From: Curtobacterium oceanosedimentum
Lineage (GTDB): Bacteria > Actinomycetota > Actinomycetes > Actinomycetales > Microbacteriaceae
Reading direction: 5' to 3'
Assembly (NCBI RefSeq): GCF_020297365.1
Contig: NZ_JAIXIG010000021.1
Span: 1 to 64,000, forward strand
DNA length: 64,000 nucleotides
Shown one piece after another: positions 35,050 to 43,235 of the stretch (the stretch's first letter is position 1; every line of letters starts with the position of its first letter). The position numbers and the translations under genes are program-made. The notes under the pieces are model-generated. The model did not search any database. It saw only the letters and a program-made list of their open reading frames with translations, and was not told where the DNA came from.

Positions 35050-35826
35050 ATGTCAGCGCCGACCGAGAACCGTCCCCTGAACATCGTCGTCTGGAACGAG
35101 AACGTGCACGAGACCCGCGGTGACGCGACGGTCGTCGGGCACTACCCCGACGGCATGCACACCGTGATCGCCGAGGCCCTCCGGCAGCTGCACCCCGGGG
35201 CCGACGTCTCCACCGCCACCCTGCAGGAGCCCGACCACGGCATCACCGCCGAGCGGCTCGCCACGACCGACGTCCTGTTCTGGTGGGGCCACGCCGCCCA
35301 CGACGAGGTCAGCGACGCCGTCGTCGACCTGGTCGTCGACGCCGTGCACGCCGGGATGGGCCTGGTCGTGCTGCACTCGGGCCACTACTCCAAGCCGTTC
35401 AAGCGGCTCATGGGCACGACCTGCTCGCTGAAGTGGCGGAACGACGGCGAGCGGGAACTCGTCTGGACCGTGGCGCCCGAGCACCCGATCGCCGCCGGTG
35501 TGCCGCACCCGATCGTCATCGACCGGCAGGAGATGTACGGCGAGTACTTCGACATCCCGCGCCCCGACGAGGAGGTCTTCCTGTCGACCTTCGCCGGCGG
35601 CGAGGTGTTCCGCTCCGGTGTCGCCTACCGCCGCGGCCTCGGCAGGGTCTTCTACTTCTCGCCCGGCGACCAGGAGTACCCCGTCTACCACCACCCGGAC
35701 ATCCAGCGGGTGCTCGCCAACGCCGCGGGCTGGGCCGCTCCCGTGTCCCCTCGACGCGAGCTCACGGCCGACCCCCACCCGCGGGACTGGTTCCTGACGG
35801 AGGGTGCGGGTAGACAGGACGGGTGA
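35050..35826 (+). CDS. ThuA domain-containing protein
   Basis: A 258-residue protein of the ThuA/trehalose-utilisation family, which has a glutamine-amidotransferase-like fold. NIVVWNENVHE, YPDGMHTVIAEAL, DVLFWWGHAAHDEV, GLVVLHSGHYSKPFKRLMGTTCSLKW and RVFYFSPGDQEYPVYHHPDIQRVLANAAGWA match the family end to end. ThuA proteins act on disaccharide 3-keto intermediates in some bacteria; activity here is unproven. The ATG at 35050 has TAGCGT 7 nt before it. Its stop overlaps the GTG of the GAF gene, an odd partnership. Confidence 0.9.
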   Translation: MSAPTENRPLNIVVWNENVHETRGDATVVGHYPDGMHTVIAEALRQLHPGADVSTATLQEPDHGITAERLATTDVLFWWGHAAHDEVSDAVVDLVVDAVHAGMGLVVLHSGHYSKPFKRLMGTTCSLKWRNDGERELVWTVAPEHPIAAGVPHPIVIDRQEMYGEYFDIPRPDEEVFLSTFAGGEVFRSGVAYRRGLGRVFYFSPGDQEYPVYHHPDIQRVLANAAGWAAPVSPRRELTADPHPRDWFLTEGAGRQDG

Positions 35827-36980
35827 CCAACCATCTCGACGGTGCGGACCGCCGCACCGCGCTGGTCGAAGCGCTCGCCGTCCTGGGGTCAGGCCCAGAG
35901 GAGCGCTTCGACCGCATCACCCGCATGACCCACGAGGCCTTCGGGGTGCCGCTCACGTTCCTCAACCTCGTCCACAGCAACCTCGTCACCACCCAGTCGA
36001 CCTTCGGCTGGCACCAGGGATCGAGCGTCCCGGCGAGCGAGCAGTTCTGTGCGACGACGGTGCTCACACCGGAACCCATGGTGATCCCGGACACGACCCT
36101 CGACGAGCGTTTCGCGCACACCGCCGCCGTGGCGGAGCACGGCATCCGGTTCTACGCCGGTGCGCCGCTGACCATGGTCGACGGCACCCGGGTCGGGACG
36201 CTCTGCATCATGGACGCGGCGCCGCGCGTGTTCTCGGACGAGGACGTCGCGCTCCTGCAGGACCTGGCGCGGTGGGCGGAGCGTGAGCTCGGCCACGCGA
36301 TCGACCGCGGTCGGGTCCGACGCGTGCTCGACGGGCTCGTGCCGGCACCGGTCGACCTGCCCGGGTACACCCTCGATGCCCTCGTCGCCCAGCAGGACGA
36401 CGGCGGCGGTGACGTCGCCGACTGGCGGGTCGCGCCCGACGGCGCCCTGCACGTCACCGTCGGCCGGGTCTCCGCCGCCCGCCCCGCCGCCGGCCTGCTC
36501 GCCGCCGGGGTGCACGGTGCCGTCGCCGCGCGCACGGCGACCGCAGTGCAGGACGCCGTCGCCGGCCTGGAGGCGCAGCTCACCGCCGACCTGTCCGTCG
36601 CGTCCGCCGTCGGCTCGCTCTTCCACCTGCGGCTCGACCCGGCGACGGGGCACGTCGACTTCGGTGACGCCGGGCACGGCCTGACGGTGCTCGTCCGTGC
36701 GGACGGGTCCACCAGCTCGCTGCACTCGCTCGACCTGCCGCTGGGGTTGCAGCCCGCGGCGATCCCGCGGTCGCCCGGTGCGATAGACCTCGCGCCGGGA
36801 GACCGGCTGGCGGTGTGCACCCCGGGTGCCCTCACGCTCGAGGGGCTCCGGCACCTGGACGACCTCGCCGCACTGGTGCGTGACGAACCGGACGGCGCCG
36901 CCGCGGTCGCGCGGGTGCGCGAGCTGGTGCCCGAGGGAGCGGCCGTCGACGTCACCGTGGTGGTGCTCACCCGGCGCTGA
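35823..36980 (+). CDS. GAF protein with degenerate PP2C/SpoIIE-like domain
   Basis: A 385-residue two-domain protein. Residues 20-160 are a GAF sensor domain (FDRITRMTHEAFGVPLTFLNLV, GIRFYAGAPLTMVDGTRVGTLCIMD). Residues 170-383 follow the SpoIIE/RsbU phosphatase pattern: GGGDVADW, VGRVSAARPAAGLLAAG, GDAGHGLTVL, DLPLGLQ, LAPGDRLAVCTPG and VDVTVVVL. Several metal ligands are lost: GDV is GRV (Arg215), TDG is TPG, and DD before the last strand is VD. It is probably a pseudophosphatase acting as a signalling or anti-sigma partner. The GTG overlaps the ThuA stop. Confidence 0.75.
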   Translation: MTNHLDGADRRTALVEALAVLGSGPEERFDRITRMTHEAFGVPLTFLNLVHSNLVTTQSTFGWHQGSSVPASEQFCATTVLTPEPMVIPDTTLDERFAHTAAVAEHGIRFYAGAPLTMVDGTRVGTLCIMDAAPRVFSDEDVALLQDLARWAERELGHAIDRGRVRRVLDGLVPAPVDLPGYTLDALVAQQDDGGGDVADWRVAPDGALHVTVGRVSAARPAAGLLAAGVHGAVAARTATAVQDAVAGLEAQLTADLSVASAVGSLFHLRLDPATGHVDFGDAGHGLTVLVRADGSTSSLHSLDLPLGLQPAAIPRSPGAIDLAPGDRLAVCTPGALTLEGLRHLDDLAALVRDEPDGAAAVARVRELVPEGAAVDVTVVVLTRR

Positions 36981-37009
36981 GCGCAATCGGCGGTGTGCAC
37001 CCGCGGGGA

Positions 37010-37453
37010 TCAGGAGCGGAAGCGGTCCTGACGGCTCCGCGGGGCCCCGGTGAGGGCGACCACGAGCAGGGTGGCGAGCAGGGCGAACCCGGCGAGCTCG
37101 ATGCCGAGCCCGGCGAGCTGCCAGTACGCGCTGCCGACGCGCTGCGGCTGCGTGATCGACTCCGGCCACCAGCCGTCGATCAGCGGGAACGACCCGGGGA
37201 ACGGGTCGAGGCCGAACACCACCAGGCCGCCGAGCAGGAGCACGACGCCGACCGCGGCCATCGCCCCGCGCGAACGGCCGAGCATGCGGACCACCAGGGC
37301 GGCGGCCATGCCGGCCAGCCCCACGACGGCGAGCGCGAACGCGATGACCACGACCGTCTGCGGCGCGAGCGCCACCCAGTCGAGCACCGCGATGGGCAGC
37401 AGCAGCCAGCGTCCGGTCCGTGCCCAGCGTGCGGGGTTCCGCCATGCGTCCAT
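37010..37453 (-). CDS. Four-helix hypothetical membrane protein
   Basis: A 147-residue membrane protein with four hydrophobic segments (about residues 16-34, 40-58, 64-82 and 112-135). The loop after helix three reads FGLDPFPGSFPLIDGWWPESITQPQRVG. I do not recognise the family. The ATG at 37453 has TACGGT 7 nt upstream. It is convergent with the GAF gene and divergent from the kinase-like gene. Confidence 0.72.
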   Translation of the reverse strand: MDAWRNPARWARTGRWLLLPIAVLDWVALAPQTVVVIAFALAVVGLAGMAAALVVRMLGRSRGAMAAVGVVLLLGGLVVFGLDPFPGSFPLIDGWWPESITQPQRVGSAYWQLAGLGIELAGFALLATLLVVALTGAPRSRQDRFRS

Positions 37454-37460
37454 GGCCGAG

Positions 37461-37466
37461 ACCGTA
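37461..37466 (-). promoter_or_regulatory. Leaderless-type -10 (TACGGT)
   Basis: TACGGT on the minus strand ends 7 nt before the ATG at 37453. Confidence 0.55.
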
Positions 37467-37636
37467 GGGCACCTGGCCGAGCGCGGGCCGAACGCCGTGT
37501 CGCGGTGCCGACGTGGCGGGCCCTGGGAGTGACGCGGGTCCCCCCAGGGAAACACCCACGTCACCTCGTCTCGAGGATACTCAGGAAGCTCTCGGCCCGA
37601 CGGCCCCAGTTCGCGGGCATGTGTCCGGCGGCCCAC

Positions 37637-37642
37637 TAGCCT
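37637..37642 (+). promoter_or_regulatory. Leaderless-type -10 (TAGCCT)
   Basis: TAGCCT ends 6 nt before the ATG at 37649, with no Shine-Dalgarno. It is divergent from the -10 at 37461. Confidence 0.55.
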
Positions 37643-37648
37643 GTCGCG

Positions 37649-38548
37649 ATGGCCACCCCGTCCGCCGAGGTCGACGTCGACGTCCCCCTCGTCCGCTCCC
37701 TGCTGCGCGACCAGCACCCCGACCTGGCCGGCCTGCCGCTGCGGGTGGTCGCGAACGGCTGGGACAACGTGGTGCTGCGGCTCGGCGACGACCTGGCCGT
37801 CCGTGCCCCGCGTCGGGCGCTCGCCGCACGGCTCGTCGAGCACGAGCAGCGCTGGTTGCCGGGGATCGCCGCCCGGGTCGCCCCGGTGGTGCCGGTGCCC
37901 GTGCCGGTGCGCGTCGGACGTCCCGCGCTCGGCTACCCGTGGTCGTGGAGCGTCGTGCGGTGGCTGCCGGGTGAGCCGGTCGGCGCGCGTGCCGCCGGGG
38001 TCCGGGTCGCCGAGGCGCTGGCGGACTTCGTCGAGCTGCTGCACGTCCCCGCGCCCGGGGACGCACCGGCGAACCCGTTCCGGGCGGTGCCGCTCGCGGC
38101 GCGGAGCGACGCCGTCCTGACGCGACTCGTCACTGCCGACGTGCCGCGAGCCCGTGAACTGGCCGCGGTCTGGCGGACCGCGGCGGCGTTGCCGACGCAC
38201 GCCGGGCCTCCCGTCTGGGTGCACGGCGACCTGCACCCGTTCAACCTGCTCGTCGACCGGTCGCCGGACGGCGACGAACGCCTGTCGGCGGTCGTCGACT
38301 TCGGCGACGTCACCGCGGGGGACCCCGCCGTCGACCTCGCGAGTGCCTGGCTGACGCTCGACCGGGAGGCACGTCACGTGTTCCGCGACCGGGTCACCGC
38401 CCCGGACACCACCTGGGGGCGCGCCCGCGGGTGGGTGGTCGCGATGGCCTCCGCCCTGGCGACGGCCGACGAGCCGGCGTTCCGGAGCGTCGCCCGACGG
38501 AGCATCGACGCGGTGCTGGACGACGACGACCCGCCGGGGCTATCGTGA
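37649..38548 (+). CDS. Aminoglycoside phosphotransferase-like kinase
   Basis: A 299-residue APH/choline-kinase-fold protein. WVHGDLHPFNLLV is the Brenner catalytic motif HGDxxxxN, and AVVDFGDVTAGDPAVDLA is the DFG-like metal site. NGWDNVVLRLGDDLAVRAPRR at the N terminus and SWSVVRWLPGEP as hinge fit the family. Close relatives are often annotated APH(3'')-like without proven drug substrates, so a metabolite kinase is as likely as resistance. Leaderless start with TAGCCT. Confidence 0.87.
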   Translation: MATPSAEVDVDVPLVRSLLRDQHPDLAGLPLRVVANGWDNVVLRLGDDLAVRAPRRALAARLVEHEQRWLPGIAARVAPVVPVPVPVRVGRPALGYPWSWSVVRWLPGEPVGARAAGVRVAEALADFVELLHVPAPGDAPANPFRAVPLAARSDAVLTRLVTADVPRARELAAVWRTAAALPTHAGPPVWVHGDLHPFNLLVDRSPDGDERLSAVVDFGDVTAGDPAVDLASAWLTLDREARHVFRDRVTAPDTTWGRARGWVVAMASALATADEPAFRSVARRSIDAVLDDDDPPGLS

Positions 38549-38585
38549 CCGCACCATCCGTGCACAGCTGATCGGAGGGGCCACC

Positions 38586-39191
38586 ATGACCCTCGAGCTC
38601 CGCGCCCCGCACGACGTCGCCACCGACGCCTCCCCCGCCCCCGCCCGTCCGGACCGACGCGGCCTGCGCGGTGTCCTCGACCGGGTCGCCGAACGCCGTG
38701 CCGCGCGTCGCGCGCGACGGGTCGACGACCGGCTCCGCGAACTCGACGAGCTCGTGCACCTGCTGTCCGACGCCCGCGCGGTCGTCGAGCGCGGGTGGAT
38801 CCAGCACGCCTGGTTCGCCTACGTCGACGAGCACGGCCGGGAACGCACCGCCACGAGTGCCGCCGCGGTGGACGTGCAGGGGCGGCCGCTCGTCGGCGCG
38901 TGCCTGGTCGGCGCGGTGGTCTCGGCGGCCGGCGGGCCGCACGCGGTGCACGGACCCCGGGTCCAGCAGGCGCTCGACGTCGTCTGGCACGCCCTCGCCC
39001 GCGACGAGGGCGAGCCCGTGCTCTGGTGCCCGGCGCCGGACATCCGGATGGGGCGCGTGCGTGACCTGACGAGCTGGAACGACGCCGGGAGCCGCACCGC
39101 ACCCGAGGTGGGGGCGCTGCTGCTGACGGCGGAGCGGGTGGCGGTGCACGAGTCGGCGCGCCTGCAGGAGCTCCGGGTGGCGCGTGCGTAG
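38586..39191 (+). CDS. Hypothetical protein (DUF6197-like)
   Basis: A 201-residue protein. The first 60 residues are basic and helical (RRGLRGVLDRVAERRAARRARRVDD). The rest has VERGWIQHAWFAYVDEHG and DIRMGRVRDLTSWNDAGSRT; the HAWF start and the terminal WND element remind me of DUF6197, a tentative assignment. Function unknown. GGAGGGGCC lies 4 nt before the ATG. It lies 37 nt after the kinase-like gene and is probably in its operon. Confidence 0.6.
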   Translation: MTLELRAPHDVATDASPAPARPDRRGLRGVLDRVAERRAARRARRVDDRLRELDELVHLLSDARAVVERGWIQHAWFAYVDEHGRERTATSAAAVDVQGRPLVGACLVGAVVSAAGGPHAVHGPRVQQALDVVWHALARDEGEPVLWCPAPDIRMGRVRDLTSWNDAGSRTAPEVGALLLTAERVAVHESARLQELRVARA

Positions 39192-39210
39192 CCGGTCCAC
39201 CTGAACGATC

Positions 39211-39338
39211 GTTACCGTTCTCCCAGGGTCACCGTGGTGAACAGCCGCTGACCGGGGGTTACCGTGTGAGCGTCTGACAGGGGAACGTTCCCCTCGGCCG
39301 ATCCGCGTTGTACAACCCGTGCGGGTGCTGCGTAGCTT
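39211..39338 (+). promoter_or_regulatory. Regulatory region of the osmoprotectant operon
   Basis: The 208-nt gap holds GTTACCGT at 39211-39218 and 39258-39265, GTCACCGT at 39228-39235, and the palindromes TCACCGTGGTGA (39229-39240), GGGGAACGTTCCCC (39280-39293) and GTTGTACAAC (39307-39316). TTGTAC (39308-39313) and TAGCTT (39333-39338) could be -35 and -10 with a 19-bp spacer. The palindromes probably bind repressors or activators. Confidence 0.45.
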
Positions 39339-39399
39339 TGGCGCAGCTCGTGCCCCGATCCGTGGGCAGTTCGGCCGACCGGAGAGGGAGCGCTCACCC

Positions 39400-40047
39400 G
39401 TGTTCCAGTACGTCGTGGAGCGATGGAGCCAAATCTGGTTCGCATCGTGGCAGCACTTCTCACTGGTCGTCCAGTGCACGGTGCTCGCCACGGTCATCGC
39501 CGTGGTGATCGCCACACTCGTCTACCGCAGTCCCCGCCTGACCTCGGTCGCGAACGGGGTGTCGGCCATCGGCCTCACGCTGCCGTCCTTCGCCGTGATC
39601 GGTCTGCTCATCGTGCCGCTCGGCTTCGGGGTCCTGCCGTCCGTCGTGACGGTCGTGTTCTTCGCCGCGCTGCCGATCCTGCGCAACGCGGTCGTCGGCC
39701 TCGCCGAGATCCCGCCCACCGTGGTCGAGTCCGCCCGCGGCATCGGCATGAGCCGGTTCCGCACCCTGCTGCAGGTCGAGCTGCCGATGGCGTGGCCGAT
39801 CATCCTGAGCGGCGTACGTGTCTCCGCGCAGATGGTGATGGGCATCGCTGCCATCGCCGCGTACGCCCTGGGCCCCGGCCTCGGCGGCTTCATCTTCTCC
39901 GGCCTGTCGCGCCTGGGCGGCGCCAACGCCTTGTCCTCCGTCGTGGTCGGTGTGGTGGGCGTCGTCCTGCTCGCCCTCGTCCTCGACCTGCTCCTCATCG
40001 GCCTCGGCCGCCTGACCATCTCGAGAGGTATCCGTGTCCAGCACTGA
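39400..40047 (+). CDS. Osmoprotectant (betaine/choline) ABC permease 1
   Basis: A 215-residue OpuBB-type inner-membrane permease. Five to six helices are visible. The EAA-like cytoplasmic loop is PPTVVESARGIGMSRFRTLLQVELPMAWPIILSGVR. VNGVSAIGLTLPSFAVIGLLI is typical of compatible-solute permeases. GGGAG lies 9 nt before the GTG. It is the first gene of a four-gene operon (permease, ATPase, permease, binding protein) and overlaps the ATPase gene by 14 bases. Confidence 0.88.
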   Translation: MFQYVVERWSQIWFASWQHFSLVVQCTVLATVIAVVIATLVYRSPRLTSVANGVSAIGLTLPSFAVIGLLIVPLGFGVLPSVVTVVFFAALPILRNAVVGLAEIPPTVVESARGIGMSRFRTLLQVELPMAWPIILSGVRVSAQMVMGIAAIAAYALGPGLGGFIFSGLSRLGGANALSSVVVGVVGVVLLALVLDLLLIGLGRLTISRGIRVQH

Positions 40048-41305
40048 CTCCGCCACCACCACCGCGCCCGACGGCGACGTCACCGGGCGCAGCATCCTGC
40101 TCGACGAGGTCACCAAGCGGTACCCGGGCCAGTCGAAGCCGGCCGTCGACGGCATCACGCTCGAGATCCCGGCCGGCAAGATCGTCATGCTCGTCGGCCC
40201 GTCCGGCTGCGGCAAGACGACGACGCTCAAGATGATCAACCGCCTGATCGAGCCCACCGAGGGTCGGATCGTCGTCGGTGACGACGACGTGACCGGCATC
40301 GACGGTGACGAGCTGCGCCGCCGCATGGGCTACGTGATCCAGGCCGGCGGGCTCTTCCCGCACATGACCGTCGCGGCGAACATCGCGATCGTGCCGAAGA
40401 TGCTCGGCTGGTCGAAGGAGAAGATCGCGGCCCGCGTCGACGAGCTGCTCGACCTGGTCTCGCTCGACCCCGACACCTACCGCGATCGGTTCCCCCGCGA
40501 GCTGTCCGGCGGCCAGCAGCAGCGAGTCGGCGTCGCCCGGGCGCTCGCCGCGGACCCGCCCGTCCTGCTCATGGACGAGCCGTTCGGCGCCGTCGACCCG
40601 ATCACGCGGCAGCGCCTGCAGGACGAGCTCCTGCGCATCCAGGAGGAACTGCACAAGACGATCGTCATCGTCACGCACGACTTCGACGAGGCCGTGAAGC
40701 TCGGCGACTGGATCGTCATCTTCACCGAGGGCGCGCACATCGTGCAGTACGACACCCCCGAGCGCATCCTGGCCGAGCCGGCGAACGAGTTCGTCGAGAA
40801 CTTCATCGGCTCCGGTGCCGGCCTCAAGCAGCTCACGCTGAACCGCGTGCGCGACGTCGAGGTCGAGTCGGCCGTGACGTGCTCACCCGGCGAAGAGGTC
40901 AAGGCCGTGCTGCAGCGGATGAACGAGGCCGGTGGGCACCAGCACGCCGTCGTCGTCGACCACCGCCAGCGCCCGATCGGGTGGCCGTCGCGTCGCCAGC
41001 TCGAGCGCCTCGACCGCATCCCCGACGGCGTGGAGTCGAACCTGCCCGTGGTGGGCGAGGCCGCGACCCTCAACGACGCGCTCGACACCATGCTCGTCTC
41101 GAGTGCGGGTGCCGCGCTCGTGACCGGCCGTCGCGACGCGTTCCGCGGGGTCATCACCGTCGAGACCGTCATGGAGGCGATCACCCGCTCGCGCACGGCC
41201 GCCGCCGGTGACCAGGCCTACACGCCGGTCGGCACGAACACGAACCAGATCGAGACGCTGCCCGCGTCACCGGCAGCGACCATGCCCACGGGGGAAGACC
41301 TGTGA
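40034..41305 (+). CDS. Osmoprotectant ABC transporter ATPase with CBS domains
   Basis: A 423-residue OpuBA/ProV-like ATPase. GPSGCGKTT is Walker A, YVIQAGGLFPHMTVAANI the Q loop with the IQ..GLFPH signature of the family, LSGGQQQRVGVARALA the signature and LLMDEPFGAVDP Walker B. Two CBS repeats in the C-terminal 170 residues may sense ionic strength, as in OpuA. The GTG start lies within the permease gene; its stop overlaps the next GTG. The C-terminal tail is Ala/Thr/Pro-rich. Confidence 0.9.
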   Translation: MSSTDSATTTAPDGDVTGRSILLDEVTKRYPGQSKPAVDGITLEIPAGKIVMLVGPSGCGKTTTLKMINRLIEPTEGRIVVGDDDVTGIDGDELRRRMGYVIQAGGLFPHMTVAANIAIVPKMLGWSKEKIAARVDELLDLVSLDPDTYRDRFPRELSGGQQQRVGVARALAADPPVLLMDEPFGAVDPITRQRLQDELLRIQEELHKTIVIVTHDFDEAVKLGDWIVIFTEGAHIVQYDTPERILAEPANEFVENFIGSGAGLKQLTLNRVRDVEVESAVTCSPGEEVKAVLQRMNEAGGHQHAVVVDHRQRPIGWPSRRQLERLDRIPDGVESNLPVVGEAATLNDALDTMLVSSAGAALVTGRRDAFRGVITVETVMEAITRSRTAAAGDQAYTPVGTNTNQIETLPASPAATMPTGEDL

Positions 41306-42066
41306 GTGCAGTCGCCGCTGCCGGCCCCGCCACGGGTACCAGCACCTCGTGGAAGGGCCTGCTGTTCCAGCCGATCGCGATCCTGGTCGTCCTGGCCGGG
41401 TTCGCGGTCTGGCTCGCCACGGCGGACCTGACCCCGACGGAGCGGACGACGCTCAACCCGGCGGACATCCTGGCCCTGACCGGCCAGCACCTCGTGCTGA
41501 CCCTGCAGTCGACGGTCCTGGTGCTCGTGATCGGCATCCCGCTCGGCATCGTGCTCACGCGCGGGCCGCTGCGCCGGGCCAGCCCGTACGTGCTCGCCGT
41601 CGCGAACTTCGGGCAGGCGGCCCCCGCCGTCGGCCTCATCGTGCTGCTCGCCGCGTGGCTCGGGCTGAACAGCTGGTCGGCGGTCGTCGCCCTCGTGCTC
41701 TACGCGATCCTGCCGGTGCTCCGGAACACCATGATCGGCGTGCAGAGCGTGGACGCCCGCCTGGTCGAGGCCGGGCGGGGCATGGGCATGAGCGCGTTCA
41801 GCGTGCTCGTGCGCGTGGAGCTGCCGCTCGCGGTCCCGGTCATGCTCTCCGGCATCCGCACGGCACTCGTGCTGCTCGTCGGCACCGCGAGCCTGGCGAC
41901 CTTCGTCGGTGCCGGCGGCCTCGGGCTGCTCATCACCACCGGGGTCAACCTGTTCCTGCCGAAGGTGCTCGTGTCCGGGGCGCTCCTGGTCGCCCTGCTC
42001 GCCCTCTCCATCGACTGGATCGGCCGCGTGGTCGAGACGGTCGCACGACCGAAGGGACTCCGATGA
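41302..42066 (+). CDS. Osmoprotectant ABC permease 2
   Basis: A 254-residue second permease of the same transporter. It has an extra N-terminal helix and extracellular loop, then the core permease with VDARLVEAGRGMGMSAFSVLVRVELPLAVPVMLSGIRTA as coupling loop. FGQAAPAVGLIVLLAAWLGL corresponds to the substrate-gate helices. GTG start and stop are both coupled to neighbours by overlaps. With permease 1 it forms a heterodimer. Confidence 0.9.
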   Translation: MSAVAAAGPATGTSTSWKGLLFQPIAILVVLAGFAVWLATADLTPTERTTLNPADILALTGQHLVLTLQSTVLVLVIGIPLGIVLTRGPLRRASPYVLAVANFGQAAPAVGLIVLLAAWLGLNSWSAVVALVLYAILPVLRNTMIGVQSVDARLVEAGRGMGMSAFSVLVRVELPLAVPVMLSGIRTALVLLVGTASLATFVGAGGLGLLITTGVNLFLPKVLVSGALLVALLALSIDWIGRVVETVARPKGLR

Positions 42067-43079
42067 CCCGCCGTACCCGCCGCGCCCGCACCCGGGTCGG
42101 AGCCGCGGCGTTCGTCGCCGGCACCACCGCCCTCGTCCTGACCGGCTGCGGTCTGCAGCCCGCGACCTCGTTCGTCCCGGAGGCCCAGCCCGGCTCCATC
42201 GAGCGCATCGACGACCTGCCGGCCGACGCCCACATCACCGTGACGTCGAAGAACTTCACCGAGCAGCTCGTGCTCGGCAAGATCGCCGTGCTCGCCGCCA
42301 AGGCCGCCGGGTTCGACGTCACCGACGAGACGAACGTGCCCGGCAGCGTCGCGGTCCGCGAGCTCATGACCTCGCACAGCGCCGACTTCACGTACGAGTA
42401 CACCGGCACCGCCTGGCTGACCTTCATGGGCCACGCCGAGGGGATCCCGGACAAGACCGAGCAGTGGACGGCGGTGAAGCAGGAGGACGCCGCCAACGGG
42501 CTGACCTGGCTCGAGCCCGCGCCGATGAACAACACCTACGCCTTCGCCGTCCGCGACGAGGCCGTCAAGGAGCTCGGGAACGTCACGACGCTCTCCGACG
42601 TCACGAAGCTGCCGGTCGACCAGCGCACGTTCTGCGTCGAGTCCGAGTTCAACTCGCGTGCCGACGGCTTCAAGCCGATGCTCGAGAAGTACGGGTTGGA
42701 GCTCGGCGGGTCCGGCGCGAACGGGGTGCCGAGCAGCAACGTCAGCATCCTCGACACCGGCACGGTCTACACGGCCACCGATCGCGGCAAGTGCAACTTC
42801 GGCGAGGTCTTCACCACCGACGGCCGCATCAAGTCGCTCGGCCTGACCGTGCTCGAGGACGATAAGGGGTTCTTCCCCGCGTACAACGTCGCTCCGGTGC
42901 TCGACTCGGACACCCTGCAGGAGTACCCGCAGCTCGAGGGGATCTACGACCAGATCTCGCCGAAGCTCACGGACGCCGTGCTGCAGGAGCTGAACCGCCA
43001 GGTCGACGTCGAGGGGCGTGAGCCGGCCGACGTCGCCTTCGACTGGATGGTGGAGGAGGGCTTCATCACGAAGCCCTGA
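42063..43079 (+). CDS. Glycine betaine/choline-type substrate-binding lipoprotein
   Basis: A 338-residue OpuAC/OpuBC-like binding protein. The lipobox LTGC is near residue 29 after a twin-arginine-rich start (MTRRTRRARTR). VTSKNFTEQLVLGKI begins the mature fold, a hallmark of osmoprotectant binding proteins. DFTYEYTGTAWLTFMGH and FPAYNVAPVLDSDTLQEYPQLEGI are also typical. The ATG overlaps the permease stop. Exact ligand unproven. A strong palindrome ends the operon. Confidence 0.92.
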   Translation: MTRRTRRARTRVGAAAFVAGTTALVLTGCGLQPATSFVPEAQPGSIERIDDLPADAHITVTSKNFTEQLVLGKIAVLAAKAAGFDVTDETNVPGSVAVRELMTSHSADFTYEYTGTAWLTFMGHAEGIPDKTEQWTAVKQEDAANGLTWLEPAPMNNTYAFAVRDEAVKELGNVTTLSDVTKLPVDQRTFCVESEFNSRADGFKPMLEKYGLELGGSGANGVPSSNVSILDTGTVYTATDRGKCNFGEVFTTDGRIKSLGLTVLEDDKGFFPAYNVAPVLDSDTLQEYPQLEGIYDQISPKLTDAVLQELNRQVDVEGREPADVAFDWMVEEGFITKP

Positions 43080-43102
43080 CCCCTCGCGACGCGCGCGCGA
43101 CC

Positions 43103-43144
43103 GGACGGGAGGGACGGTGCCAGCTGGCACCGTCCCTCCCGTCC
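43103..43144. terminator. GGGAGGG palindrome terminator (CAGCTG core)
   Basis: GGACGGGAGGGACGGTGCCAG starting at 43103 and its exact complement make a 42-bp palindrome. It ends the osmoprotectant operon. Confidence 0.7.
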
Positions 43145-43223
43145 GTCCCGGTGCCGCCACCGCCGCCACCAGAACGTCACCCGATCGTGAGCGACCGCAG
43201 CCCACCGGCGCGCGCCGGTTCAC

Positions 43224-43229
43224 TACGGT
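43224..43229 (+). promoter_or_regulatory. Leaderless-type -10 (TACGGT)
   Basis: TACGGT ends 6 nt before the ATG at 43236; no Shine-Dalgarno is present. Confidence 0.6.
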
Positions 43230-43235
43230 GAACCC

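Noticed and set aside
37649-38548. Acquired aminoglycoside-resistance gene
   Set aside because: It has APH-like motifs but native base composition, a native leaderless promoter and no mobile element; a metabolite kinase is as likely.
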